A stretch of 25,201 bases of DNA from a virus. The position numbers and the translations under genes were made by a program. Where the stretch lies: the IMG/VR virus record IMGVR_UViG_3300043420_001688, positions 1 to 25,201 of that record; one strand, given 5' to 3'. The stretch's first letter is position 1; each line of letters starts with the position of its first letter. The notes below the pieces were generated by a model. That model did not search any database, was not told where the DNA came from, and saw only the letters and a program-made list of their open reading frames with translations. Of this stretch, positions 8,045 to 15,265 are shown in pieces.

Positions 8045-8051
8045 CTAGAGT
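8045..8051 (+). promoter_or_regulatory. Predicted -10 promoter element (CTAGAGT)
   Basis: CTAGAGT, a one-base variant of CTAGAAT, in the 65-nt gap before the GTG at 8091; 39 nt separate it from the start. The longer leader holds a good Shine-Dalgarno sequence (8075-8081). The perfect palindrome GTGATCAC (8050-8057) overlaps its 3' end. Confidence 0.5.
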
Positions 8052-8074
8052 GATCACAGTGACCGCTGCGCACC

Positions 8075-8081
8075 AAGGAGG
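8075..8081 (+). promoter_or_regulatory. Ribosome binding site (AAGGAGG)
   Basis: A near-perfect Shine-Dalgarno sequence 9 nt before the GTG at 8091, which fixes that start. It is one of few strong ones in this window. Confidence 0.8.
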
Positions 8082-8090
8082 GCGACTGTC

Positions 8091-8735
8091 GTGAGCTTTG
8101 CGCAGCGTGGTGCTGACTTCCTGGAGAATCTCAATCCCTTTGCGGAAGTCGAGCGGAGGAGGGAGCAGAGAAAGCAGGAGCGGGAGCGGGAGGAGCGGGA
8201 GCGGCAGGAGCGGGAGCGGCGGGCGCGAGATGACTACGACCGCCAACGAAAGCAGGAGGACATAAACCGGGATGTCGAGCGGGCGCGGATAATGGCGGGA
8301 CAGACTTTCCAGTTCGGGCAGCAGGGGGCAGACGGTGAGCTGGGTCGCGCGCTCACGCTCAGAAACAGCGACATGACCAACGCCATGAAGGTCATCGGCG
8401 CCGCCACCCAAGGGAAGGTCGACGCAATAGGGGCCGGCTATCAAGGCCAGAATAGTGTTATCAAGAATCTCCTCAGAGGCCAGAAAGAATCCCAGACCAG
8501 CAAGCAGGACTGGGTCAAGGGGATCCTGGACGGTTACCAGGCGCACGAAAGGGGCGTACTCGGGGACCTGATCGGCCCGACGCCAGCGCTGGAGCAATTC
8601 AACAGAACCTATCTGACCGCACTGGATCGCACGATCGCGGCCGACGAAAGGCTTCAGGCCGCCGAGCGACCTCTGCGCTGGGCGGGCCTCGTACTACCCA
8701 CAACGGCTGCGCTGGCCGCAGCCTTGATCGCGTAA
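8091..8735 (+). CDS. Glu/Arg-rich coiled-coil protein with C-terminal membrane segment
   Basis: 214 aa, GTG start fixed by AAGGAGG. After an N-terminal NPF motif (about residues 15-17) comes a very highly charged single helix made largely of Glu, Arg and Gln (about 20-60), then a mixed helical region, and a hydrophobic C-terminal segment (about 195-214, LVLPTTAALAAALIA) of the tail-anchor type. No family is recognised. The layout suits a virion protein that spans from membrane to a protein or DNA partner. It is followed closely by the Asn-rich gene at 8742. Confidence 0.75.
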   Translation: MSFAQRGADFLENLNPFAEVERRREQRKQEREREERERQERERRARDDYDRQRKQEDINRDVERARIMAGQTFQFGQQGADGELGRALTLRNSDMTNAMKVIGAATQGKVDAIGAGYQGQNSVIKNLLRGQKESQTSKQDWVKGILDGYQAHERGVLGDLIGPTPALEQFNRTYLTALDRTIAADERLQAAERPLRWAGLVLPTTAALAAALIA

Positions 8736-8741
8736 GGAACC

Positions 8742-9683
8742 ATGGCCAAGAAAAAGAAGAGCCAGAGCAACGCCCAGAGCAACGCCAAGCTGGTAGTCCA
8801 GGCATTCCTGGGCAAGAGCGGCAATAATAACAATAACAAGAGCGGCAATAAAAACAATAACAATAGCGGCAATAATAACAATAACAAGAGCGGCAATAAT
8901 AACAATAACAATGGCGGCAATAATAACAAGGGCAAGAACAATGCTCCCGCCCCAGCCCGCGCGGCTGCTCCCGCCCCAGCCCGCGCGGCTGCTCCCGCCC
9001 CAGCCCGCGCGGCTGCTCCCGCCCCAGCCCGCGCGGCTTCTTCTGCTGCGACCAGCTCCCCTTACCGGGCGCCCGCCAGCAATCCGGTGAATCAGTGGGC
9101 TGCTGGTAATTCCCAGAACAACCTCGTGGCCGGTGCTGCCAACGACCTCTTCTACAACGCTGCCAGCGCCGACCTGCAGACCAGGAGCGACGTCAATTAC
9201 GCCATGCAGATGGCGCCCCTGTCGCTTGAGTACCAGCAGGGGGCCCAGTCGATCATGACCGATGCCTTGCTGAAGCTGAAGGCAGCCGACGCTGCCATCG
9301 CCCGGGACCTGACCGAGCAGACTGGCCAGATCAACACCGGCATCGAGTCGATCCGAGCCGACACACTGAAGTACGGCGCGGATCGCCAGCTGGATAGCAC
9401 GCGCCTCAACCAGCAGCAGGAGACGGAGCGCAGCCGCTACACCGCGGACAGCCTCGAACGCACTTCGCGCTTTGGACAGGAGCAGGAGACACAGCGCAGC
9501 CGCTACACCGCGGACAGCAATCGGGTTATCGGCCAGGACCGCAACCAGAGCGAAGAACGCCAGATCGGCCTGAAGGGGGCCGAGGAGCGCCGCACCTTGC
9601 AACAGGGCACCGACGAAACCCTGCGGCTGCGGGCGGATGCACGCGGCGCGATTCGCAGGGCCGGCGCGCGCTTCTATGGCTGA
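8742..9683 (+). CDS. Asn-rich and Ala/Pro-rich repeat protein
   Basis: 313 aa; AAGGA shortly before the ATG. A short Lys-rich N-terminus is followed by five units of the type SGNNNNNK (residues 26-65) and then four perfect units APAPARAA (68-99). The rest is helical, Gln/Arg/Glu-rich, and holds a doubled segment ending QRSRYTADS or ERSRYTADS around residues 225-260. The Asn-rich part resembles prion-like low-complexity sequence and forms an AT-rich pocket in a GC-rich genome. The last eight bases overlap the next gene. Function unknown; probably an extended or flexible virion component. Confidence 0.75.
   Translation: MAKKKKSQSNAQSNAKLVVQAFLGKSGNNNNNKSGNKNNNNSGNNNNNKSGNNNNNNGGNNNKGKNNAPAPARAAAPAPARAAAPAPARAAAPAPARAASSAATSSPYRAPASNPVNQWAAGNSQNNLVAGAANDLFYNAASADLQTRSDVNYAMQMAPLSLEYQQGAQSIMTDALLKLKAADAAIARDLTEQTGQINTGIESIRADTLKYGADRQLDSTRLNQQQETERSRYTADSLERTSRFGQEQETQRSRYTADSNRVIGQDRNQSEERQIGLKGAEERRTLQQGTDETLRLRADARGAIRRAGARFYG
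8817..8936 (+). repeat. AT-rich 24-bp tandem repeat, five units
   Basis: Five in-frame 24-bp units of the type AGCGGCAATAATAACAATAAC + AA(G/T), the last one degenerate. They encode SGNNNNNK-like octapeptides. The array uses AAT and AAC codons in a genome that otherwise prefers G or C at third positions. Confidence 0.9.
8943..9038 (+). repeat. GC-rich 24-bp tandem repeat, four identical units
   Basis: Four identical 24-bp units encoding APAPARAA, starting six bases after the AT-rich array ends and with the same 24-bp period. Identity at the DNA level points to recent expansion. Confidence 0.93.
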
Positions 9684-10158
9684 CCCCTGCCCGGGAGTCT
9701 CCGCATTCCTGTCATCGCTGGATCACGATCAGCGGGAGCGCTTCCTCGCGGAAGCAGAGAGTCGCGACTCCACGATCCAGCTCTGGCTGTATGCCTGCGC
9801 CCTCGGCTACGAAGGCGATTTCCTGGAGCTGGGGCGCTGGCAGGCCCAGCGCTACCCGCGCCTCAACCGCAGGGTCGCCCTGACGTCGGAAGCCGTTCGC
9901 CTGGAGCGCGACATTGCGGACCTGCGGGGCAGCTCGTCAGCGGACCCCCGCTGCGTCGCGGCCCTGACCAAGGAGCTGCGCGGGACGCTGGTCGAGATCG
10001 AGCGAATGGAGCAGCGCCTGGACCGCCGCGGCCTGCTGCTCACCGGTGCAGATCGCCTGCTGCGGATCCTTCAGGACGCCTTCCCAGAGGATGAAGAAAT
10101 GGGGCGAGTTCTCGAGGAGTCGTACGAGACGTTCCTGGCGCAACTGGAAGAGCGCTGA
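9676..10158 (+). CDS. Putative terminase small subunit
   Basis: 160 aa from the ATG at 9676, which overlaps the previous stop by eight bases; the in-frame ATG at 9637 would overlap further. The protein is all-helical and charged, with an acidic C-terminus. The N-terminal third (about residues 10-60, including QRERFLAEAES and GYEGDFLELGRW) could form a helix-turn-helix-like DNA-binding unit, and a coiled coil follows (about 75-120). The call rests on position directly before the large subunit, size and helical composition, not on a recognised motif. Confidence 0.45.
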   Translation: MADPCPGVSAFLSSLDHDQRERFLAEAESRDSTIQLWLYACALGYEGDFLELGRWQAQRYPRLNRRVALTSEAVRLERDIADLRGSSSADPRCVAALTKELRGTLVEIERMEQRLDRRGLLLTGADRLLRILQDAFPEDEEMGRVLEESYETFLAQLEER

Positions 10159-10162
10159 GTCG

Positions 10163-10169
10163 CTACATT
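10163..10169 (+). promoter_or_regulatory. Possible -10 promoter element (CTACATT)
   Basis: CTACATT fits the CTA(G/C)NNT pattern and lies in the 18-nt gap before the terminase ATG at 10177, with 7 nt between. Transcription would begin about at the ATG, giving a leaderless mRNA, unless the true start is the ATG at 10216. This is the weakest match of the plus-strand set. Confidence 0.35.
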
Positions 10170-10176
10170 GCCAGCC

Positions 10177-11706
10177 ATGGCTGGCTCTACGATCGCCCAG
10201 GCGCGCAGGCGCACGATGAAGGCGGCGGCCAAGCGCGTTCCCAAGCGCGCTGCTGCGGACGCGTCGGTTCCAGCGGAGATTCAAGAAGCGCGTGACAGTT
10301 TCGCGGCCTTTTGTGCCCGCATGGGCAAGCCCGCGGCGGCCCACATGCTCCCCTGGCACGACGATTTCGTCAGCGGCGAGAGCAACGACCACCTGCTGGA
10401 TGTTGCCGGCCGCAACACCTGCCTGCTGAGCCCGCGGGGCTCGGCCAAGAGCACCGTCGTTGGCCTGCTGTGTGCATGGCTGATCGGCCGTCATGCGCTG
10501 CAGAAAAAACTGCTGCGCATTCTCTACGTCTCCTACAACGTCGATGTGGCGCGAGGCAAGAGTCTCGCGATCAAAACCACCATCCAATCAGCGGACTACC
10601 AGGAAATTTTTCCGATGGTGCGCCTCTCCAAGACGCGCACTGCTGATGAGCTCTGGTCGATCGACTTTGATTATGCTGGCGTCGACATTCGAGGGGAGGA
10701 TGCGTTCACGCTGGCCTGTGCCGGCTTGCGCGGTTCGATCACCTCTAAGCGCTCCAGCCTGGTGATCCTGGACGACCTCATTAAATCCAAGAAGGAAATC
10801 ATCAACCCGGAAGTGCGCCGGGAGATGGAGGCGAACTGGAACAGCGTCATCGTGCCGACCATGTTCCAGGGGGCCCGCGCGATCGCCCTGGGGACACGCT
10901 TCCATTTCGACGACATCTTTGCGACGACCTTCACGGAGCGCAACGGCTGGACCGTCAAGGTCCAGAGCGCCCTGGAGTACGGGGACGACGGCGAGCCCCG
11001 CTCCTACTGGCCCTCGATGTGGAGCCTGGGCTACCTGCTGGAGCTGCAGCGCAAGGACGGGGTGTCCTTCGCGTATCAGTACATGAACCAGGCGGTGCGC
11101 TCCACCGAGCTGGGCGTGTCACCGGAGCTGTTCGTCAAGGGGGCGGTGCCCGAGGTGTTCGATCAGGTGGGGGTGGGCATGGACCTCTCGGCTGGCTTGT
11201 CTGAGCGCAACGACTGGACGGTGTTCACCCTGGGCGGGCGCGAGGGCGATAAGGGCTACGTGATCGACTACCGGCGCATCCGCTGCATGGGGAACATCGA
11301 GAAGGTGGAGGCCCTGTGCGAACTGCTGGCGGACTGGAATCTGCTGCAGCGCTCCGGCGAGCGCTACCGCCCCACCGCGTCGGAGGTGCACATCTGGGCG
11401 GAATCGGTGGCCTACCAGAAGTCCTTCCAGGGGGACTTCAAGCGCATCGCCTACGAGGACTGGGGGCTGGTCAATCTGCGCGCTCAGCCGGTGAGCGGCG
11501 TGCGGGGCGACAAGCTGGCCCGCTTCCGTGGCGTGATGGGCCTGTTCGAGACTCACCGGGTGATCTTCAACAAATACCGCGACTTCCAGGTGGTCTTTGA
11601 CGAGGTGCTGAACCTGGGCCACTCGGCCCACGACGACTGCGCCGACTCCCTGCAGATCCTCCTCGACCAGCTGTTCCGTCGAGGGGTGGCTGAGGTGGAC
11701 TACTGA
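10177..11706 (+). CDS. terL: Terminase large subunit (packaging ATPase/nuclease)
   Basis: 509 aa from ATG 10177; ATG 10216 is also possible. It pumps DNA into the prohead and cuts it. The ATPase domain shows a Walker A-type loop SPRGSAKST (residues 85-93), Walker B VILDD (196-200) and the coupling segment ALGTRFHFDD (237-246). The nuclease domain shows acidic residues in the expected order: D336 (GVGMDLS), E409 (IWAES) and D486/D487 or D490 in AHDDCAD. It lies between a possible small subunit and the portal, the usual order. Length is normal for the family and no domain is missing. Confidence 0.93.
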   Translation: MAGSTIAQARRRTMKAAAKRVPKRAAADASVPAEIQEARDSFAAFCARMGKPAAAHMLPWHDDFVSGESNDHLLDVAGRNTCLLSPRGSAKSTVVGLLCAWLIGRHALQKKLLRILYVSYNVDVARGKSLAIKTTIQSADYQEIFPMVRLSKTRTADELWSIDFDYAGVDIRGEDAFTLACAGLRGSITSKRSSLVILDDLIKSKKEIINPEVRREMEANWNSVIVPTMFQGARAIALGTRFHFDDIFATTFTERNGWTVKVQSALEYGDDGEPRSYWPSMWSLGYLLELQRKDGVSFAYQYMNQAVRSTELGVSPELFVKGAVPEVFDQVGVGMDLSAGLSERNDWTVFTLGGREGDKGYVIDYRRIRCMGNIEKVEALCELLADWNLLQRSGERYRPTASEVHIWAESVAYQKSFQGDFKRIAYEDWGLVNLRAQPVSGVRGDKLARFRGVMGLFETHRVIFNKYRDFQVVFDEVLNLGHSAHDDCADSLQILLDQLFRRGVAEVDY

Positions 11707-11720
11707 GCAGGCCGCCGAAC

Positions 11721-11727
11721 CTAGGAT
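11721..11727 (+). promoter_or_regulatory. Predicted -10 promoter element (CTAGGAT)
   Basis: CTAGGAT in the 27-nt gap before the portal ATG, with only 6 nt to the start. A promoter here would make a leaderless portal transcript. The AGGA inside it is 7 nt before the ATG and could instead act as a Shine-Dalgarno sequence on a longer message. Confidence 0.5.
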
Positions 11728-11733
11728 GCCACC

Positions 11734-13980
11734 ATGAGCGATCAAAGCGACAGCTCCTTCCAGCAGATCCTCGAGGCGGCGCGCAGTCGCAAGGGGACGG
11801 GAGGTGGCGACACCACCATCATCACGGGCCATTTGGCCCAGATGCGCCTGTTCATGATGCGGCAGGGGGTGGAGTTCTATCCCCGGCAGGACAGCTACGG
11901 CTTTCGCAAGCAGTTCATCACCCGGGTCGTCGAGGAGAACGAGGTCGACGCGCGCCTGGAGGGCGTGGCCGACAATTTCGTGATCGATGGCAAGGGCCTC
12001 TGGTTCTTCCGGCCGGTGCGCGACACCTACCGGATCATGTGGTTCAACAAGGACAGCTATCGCGCCTATCGCGACTCCTACGAAGAGCTCGAAGAAGTGG
12101 ACCTGATCTACTCCTACAGGGAGCGGGCCCGCGGCAACCTGGCGCTTGCCCCAGCAAGCGGCGGCTTCACCGAGAAGTGGGTGCGCCTGGTGGTGCGCCG
12201 CGACATCATCATCGAGACGATCAGCGACGACAAGCCGTCGTTCGATGATTCGACCCAGGGCCTGCTGTATCTGCCTCCCGGCGTCCGCAATGCCCAGGCC
12301 GGCCGGATGGGGCGTGGCGGCAGGGAGACCCGCAACTCGCTGGGATTCATCCCGGCGGTCGAGGCGTTCAACAACATGCTCGCCTCGGGCATGGATGCCA
12401 CCGGGGACTTTGCCGGGCTGGAAGGGCACATCCTGGTGCACGACGCCCTGGTGCGGAACATCCGCGAGAACATCCGCTTCTACGGCAATCCCACCCTGGT
12501 GTCGAGTCGCCCTCGCCACGACATGGTGGAGTCCGGCGACAGCCAGGCGCGCCGGCCGACGATCGCCAGCCGCTCCGACTTCTCCTCGCGGGGCCTTGCG
12601 CCGTCGTGGAGCAACCAGGGCGGCGGGCGGTTCGACCTGACGGGGGCCCCGTCGCTGACCAGCAATGTGCGGGTTCCGCGGCTGATCGCCAATATCGAGC
12701 CGACGGACCGGGTTCAGTACATCACGCCCAACGCCGTCAGCGGCGACCAGAACCTCTACGCCAGGCAGTACCGCGAGGAGATCCGCACGGCCCTGGGCGG
12801 CATTGACGAGCTGGGCATCAGCAGCGGCGCAACCGCCTACGAAATTCGCAGTCTTTTTGGCCGTGCCGCTACAACGGCTGCTCGTAAATGCCGAGGGCTG
12901 CTGACCTACGGGCTTTGCAAGTTGCTGGCCTTGATGGTTCACCACGAGGAGCGGATCTTCCGGGAATCCTTCTCGGCGGTCACCAAGCTGAACCCGCCGG
13001 AAGCACCTCTGCGCGAGCAGTTCGAGGGCGACACGGCCGAGGAGGATTACAGGAAGGCTGAGCAGGCCTATCGCGACGCCTACGCCGCCTACGAGCAGAA
13101 GCTGGAGCAGCGGATCACTCAGGCCATCGAAAGCCAGGAGATCCCTCCCGGGGTGATGGGACTGATCCCCGACGGCGACTCCCGTGTCGAGTGGCGCTGG
13201 CGCGGCCCGGTGTTCGAGGAAAGCCCGGAAGACATCCTCAACGCCTCGATCGTGGTGCGCAACCTGCAGGAGCTTGGGGTCAATTCGATCGAAGCCCTCA
13301 AGCACCTGTTCCCGTCGAAGACTGACGAGGAGCGCAGCGCTATGCTTTCAGGGTATCCGTTCAGGATGGCCCAGGCCACCCAGCAGAGCATTGGAACCTT
13401 CCTCTCGCTCATCGGGACCATGCAGCAGGTGCCTCACCCGCAGCGCCCCGATCTCCCTCTGCTGGCCGACGCTCGACTCGACCTGGTTCCGTTCCTCTAC
13501 AGAGCCTTCGATTTTCTCAAACGCGAGCTGACCTATGCAGGACAATTCAGCGATGCCGCAGGCGCCTCAGGCCCCGCAGAGCTTGAGCCCCTCGAGCGCG
13601 CCCGCGCCAACGCCGGCCTCCCCGCCGAGCTACCAGGCTCCGACGCCCCCATCTTCTTACCCGACAGCGCCCAGCCCGGTGGCGGATCCGTGGCAGGCGT
13701 CGTACCAGCGGCTGAGCGAAGGTTTGAACGGGATGCCCCCATCCCCGCCCCCGGCTCAGCCCTGGCCCGCAGCGCCACCGGCAATGGCCTACCCGGCAGC
13801 TTACCCTTCGGCTCCGGCAGTCTCCCCGGCCGCGTTCAGTTCGGCGATGCCGACTTCGCTGCCCCTAGCAATGCCGGCGTCTTTGCCGACCTTTCCCAGC
13901 GTGCAGCCGAGCGTGCAGCCGCAAGCCGCGGAGCCCGCGGCCGACGGGTTCCTGGGCGCCGTCAGCGACGAAAGTCTTGA
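11734..13980 (+). CDS. Portal protein with long overprinted C-terminal tail
   Basis: 748 aa. The portal forms the ring at the capsid vertex through which DNA passes and to which terminase docks. Evidence is the place directly after terL and the size; the segment from LGFIPAVEAFNN to RFYGNPTLVSS (about residues 205-255) looks like the portal stem/clip part, and helical wing regions follow. About the first 600 residues look like an ordinary folded protein. The last ~148 are Pro/Gly/Ala-rich, end in a very basic stretch (RGARGRRVPGRRQRRKS), and are encoded in DNA that also carries the N-terminal part of the next gene in another frame. Whether this tail is made in full needs testing. Confidence 0.8.
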   Translation: MSDQSDSSFQQILEAARSRKGTGGGDTTIITGHLAQMRLFMMRQGVEFYPRQDSYGFRKQFITRVVEENEVDARLEGVADNFVIDGKGLWFFRPVRDTYRIMWFNKDSYRAYRDSYEELEEVDLIYSYRERARGNLALAPASGGFTEKWVRLVVRRDIIIETISDDKPSFDDSTQGLLYLPPGVRNAQAGRMGRGGRETRNSLGFIPAVEAFNNMLASGMDATGDFAGLEGHILVHDALVRNIRENIRFYGNPTLVSSRPRHDMVESGDSQARRPTIASRSDFSSRGLAPSWSNQGGGRFDLTGAPSLTSNVRVPRLIANIEPTDRVQYITPNAVSGDQNLYARQYREEIRTALGGIDELGISSGATAYEIRSLFGRAATTAARKCRGLLTYGLCKLLALMVHHEERIFRESFSAVTKLNPPEAPLREQFEGDTAEEDYRKAEQAYRDAYAAYEQKLEQRITQAIESQEIPPGVMGLIPDGDSRVEWRWRGPVFEESPEDILNASIVVRNLQELGVNSIEALKHLFPSKTDEERSAMLSGYPFRMAQATQQSIGTFLSLIGTMQQVPHPQRPDLPLLADARLDLVPFLYRAFDFLKRELTYAGQFSDAAGASGPAELEPLERARANAGLPAELPGSDAPIFLPDSAQPGGGSVAGVVPAAERRFERDAPIPAPGSALARSATGNGLPGSLPFGSGSLPGRVQFGDADFAAPSNAGVFADLSQRAAERAAASRGARGRRVPGRRQRRKS

Positions 13981-14494
13981 GGTCCTGCAGCACTTCGGCC
14001 CTGAAGCCCCCGCGCTGCTGAACCGCTACGCCTGCACCGTGGAAGACGCCCTGCTGGCCCAGGCGCAGCAGAGCAATCAGGCCCTGGCGCAGCTCCAGCA
14101 ACTGGGCGAGCAGCTGCAGCAGATGGAGGTCGCCCTCAATGCCACCGTCGAGGACAACAAGGCCTACAACGCGCTGACGACCGATCCCGAGCTGCTCGCT
14201 GAGTATGTCAACGAGTTCTTCGGGCCCGATGGTCCCGTGCCGGTCGAGATCGAGGAAGATCGCCTGAGGGCTGACGTGCAGGCGGCGACCCCCGCCTACC
14301 AGCGTCCCCAGATGCCGATGCCGGCCCCTGGTGCCCAGGGCGGCGGTGGCAGCGTCTCTGCTGATGACTTCTGGAACACCTTCAACCAGGTGGCCACCAC
14401 CCGTCCCCAGGACCTCTACAAGTTGCTGGACGCCGCCCAGGTTCAGGCACCTGACCTGCTGGCCTCCAAGGTGCTGATCAGCACGGGAGAGTGA
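13535..14494 (+). CDS. Scaffold-like protein overlapping the portal gene
   Basis: 319 aa from ATG 13535, the first ATG after an in-frame stop at 13529-13531. ATG 13553 has a better Shine-Dalgarno (AGGA, 10 nt upstream). The first 446 nt overlap the portal gene in the +1 frame. Residues 1-145 are Pro/Ala/Ser-rich and probably unstructured. Then come a Gln/Leu-rich coiled coil (about 165-210), a short acidic region and a helical C-terminus, the usual make-up of a head scaffolding protein whose C-terminus binds the coat. Codons in this frame end mostly in G or C throughout the overlap. Position between portal and capsid supports the scaffold call; no sequence motif proves it. Confidence 0.65.
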   Translation: MQDNSAMPQAPQAPQSLSPSSAPAPTPASPPSYQAPTPPSSYPTAPSPVADPWQASYQRLSEGLNGMPPSPPPAQPWPAAPPAMAYPAAYPSAPAVSPAAFSSAMPTSLPLAMPASLPTFPSVQPSVQPQAAEPAADGFLGAVSDESLEVLQHFGPEAPALLNRYACTVEDALLAQAQQSNQALAQLQQLGEQLQQMEVALNATVEDNKAYNALTTDPELLAEYVNEFFGPDGPVPVEIEEDRLRADVQAATPAYQRPQMPMPAPGAQGGGGSVSADDFWNTFNQVATTRPQDLYKLLDAAQVQAPDLLASKVLISTGE

Positions 14495-14495
14495 G

Positions 14496-14849
14496 ATGAA
14501 CGTGCCACCGGGCTTTCTGACGCGCGTTAGCCCCACCGGCGAGGGACTGGCTCACGCGGCAACGCGCCAGCAGCAGGTGTTCAATCGTGCCTTGGCGATG
14601 GTCCCATCGGCGGATGTCGCCGACGTGACGGCCTTGAGCGAGGCGCAGCGAGGTGCCATGGTGGCCGCCACCACGGCCCAGCACCGGCAGTCACAGGCCA
14701 TGCAGCAGCAGGCGGCCCAGGCCATGGCGGGCCCTGATGCGGCCCAGCTCTGCTGCCTCAGCCACCGCTCCAAGATCATCGGAGCGATGAAGGCCCAGGG
14801 AATGCCGACCCCTGGACTGGACGCCCTGGGCGCAGCGCTGCAGGGCTGA
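14496..14849 (+). CDS. Hypothetical helical protein of the head module
   Basis: 117 aa; ATG one base after the previous stop, with GGGAGAG upstream. Mostly helical, rich in Ala, Gln and Met (about residues 60-80), with a Cys pair in QLCCLSH (about 87). No family is recognised. Tight spacing to the scaffold-like gene suggests one message and a head-assembly role. A terminator-like hairpin follows three bases after its stop. Confidence 0.7.
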   Translation: MNVPPGFLTRVSPTGEGLAHAATRQQQVFNRALAMVPSADVADVTALSEAQRGAMVAATTAQHRQSQAMQQQAAQAMAGPDAAQLCCLSHRSKIIGAMKAQGMPTPGLDALGAALQG

Positions 14850-14851
14850 TC

Positions 14852-14894
14852 GATCCAGCGGGCGGCGAGCCTGGCGCCGGCTGCTCGCTGGATC
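14852..14894 (+). terminator. Terminator-like hairpin without U-tract
   Basis: Perfect 9-bp inverted repeat GATCCAGCG / CGCTGGATC (14852-14860 and 14886-14894). The inner bases GGCGGC and GCTGCT can extend the RNA stem to 15 pairs with two G-U pairs. It starts three bases after the stop at 14849 and lies just before the next promoter. No run of T follows, so it may act as a factor-dependent or weak terminator, or protect the 3' end. Confidence 0.6.
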
Positions 14895-14926
14895 ACGCAT
14901 GTGACCGGTCCTGGCGCTTGCCATGG

Positions 14927-14933
14927 CTAGCAT
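14927..14933 (+). promoter_or_regulatory. Predicted -10 promoter element (CTAGCAT)
   Basis: CTAGCAT after the hairpin at 14852-14894, with 22 nt to the ATG at 14956. It would start the message carrying the small gene and the endolysin. Confidence 0.55.
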
Positions 14934-14955
14934 GGCCCTGCACCCGCAGTGAATC

Positions 14956-15237
14956 ATGCGCCTTGCTGGGAGCCCGGAAATCTTTGAGGCGCTGAAGACC
15001 CATTTCGTCAGCGACGATGTCCCGCCCCAGGCGGCCGGGCATCTGGCTGCCGAGGTGATGACCCATGGCGAGAGCGCGGACACGCGCATCGACCAGTTCT
15101 TCGATTACTTCGCCCGCTTCCGGGACCAGGGCTTCAGCGAGGACGCGGCCCAGCATCTGGCCATCGAGGCCATGGAGGGTCGGGAGCAGGAGCCGCGGCG
15201 AACCCTGCGGTTCGCAGGCGTTCACGGTGGCGATTGA
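14956..15237 (+). CDS. Small hypothetical protein with internal duplication
   Basis: 93 aa; the ATG is 22 nt after a promoter element and there is no Shine-Dalgarno. Two halves resemble each other: PPQAAGHLAAEVMTHGE (about residues 23-39) and SEDAAQHLAIEAMEGRE (about 61-77). They share AA-HLA-E-M and look like two small helical units, similar in pattern to UBA-like three-helix bundles. It ends in a basic tail. Its place before the endolysin could suggest a lysis role, but it has no membrane segment, so it is not a holin by appearance. Confidence 0.65.
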   Translation: MRLAGSPEIFEALKTHFVSDDVPPQAAGHLAAEVMTHGESADTRIDQFFDYFARFRDQGFSEDAAQHLAIEAMEGREQEPRRTLRFAGVHGGD

Positions 15238-15265
15238 CTGCGGCCCACTTTTCCTGACCGCCCTC

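Noticed and set aside
8694-9602. Antisense frame with Leu/Ile/Val-rich repeats that look like membrane segments
   Set aside because: The hydrophobic run is only the reverse complement of the Asn-rich repeat array, and the plus-strand gene is supported by a Shine-Dalgarno sequence and by neighbours.
11119-13305. Antisense open frame of 728 codons opposite terminase and portal
   Set aside because: Opposite strand of genes with clear terminase motifs. No start signal, and the composition is typical of a shadow.
15065-15226. N-terminal extension of the endolysin frame
   Set aside because: This part overlaps the small gene at 14956 and reads as low-complexity Arg/Ser/Thr, so the endolysin is taken to start at 15266 or at GTG 15227.
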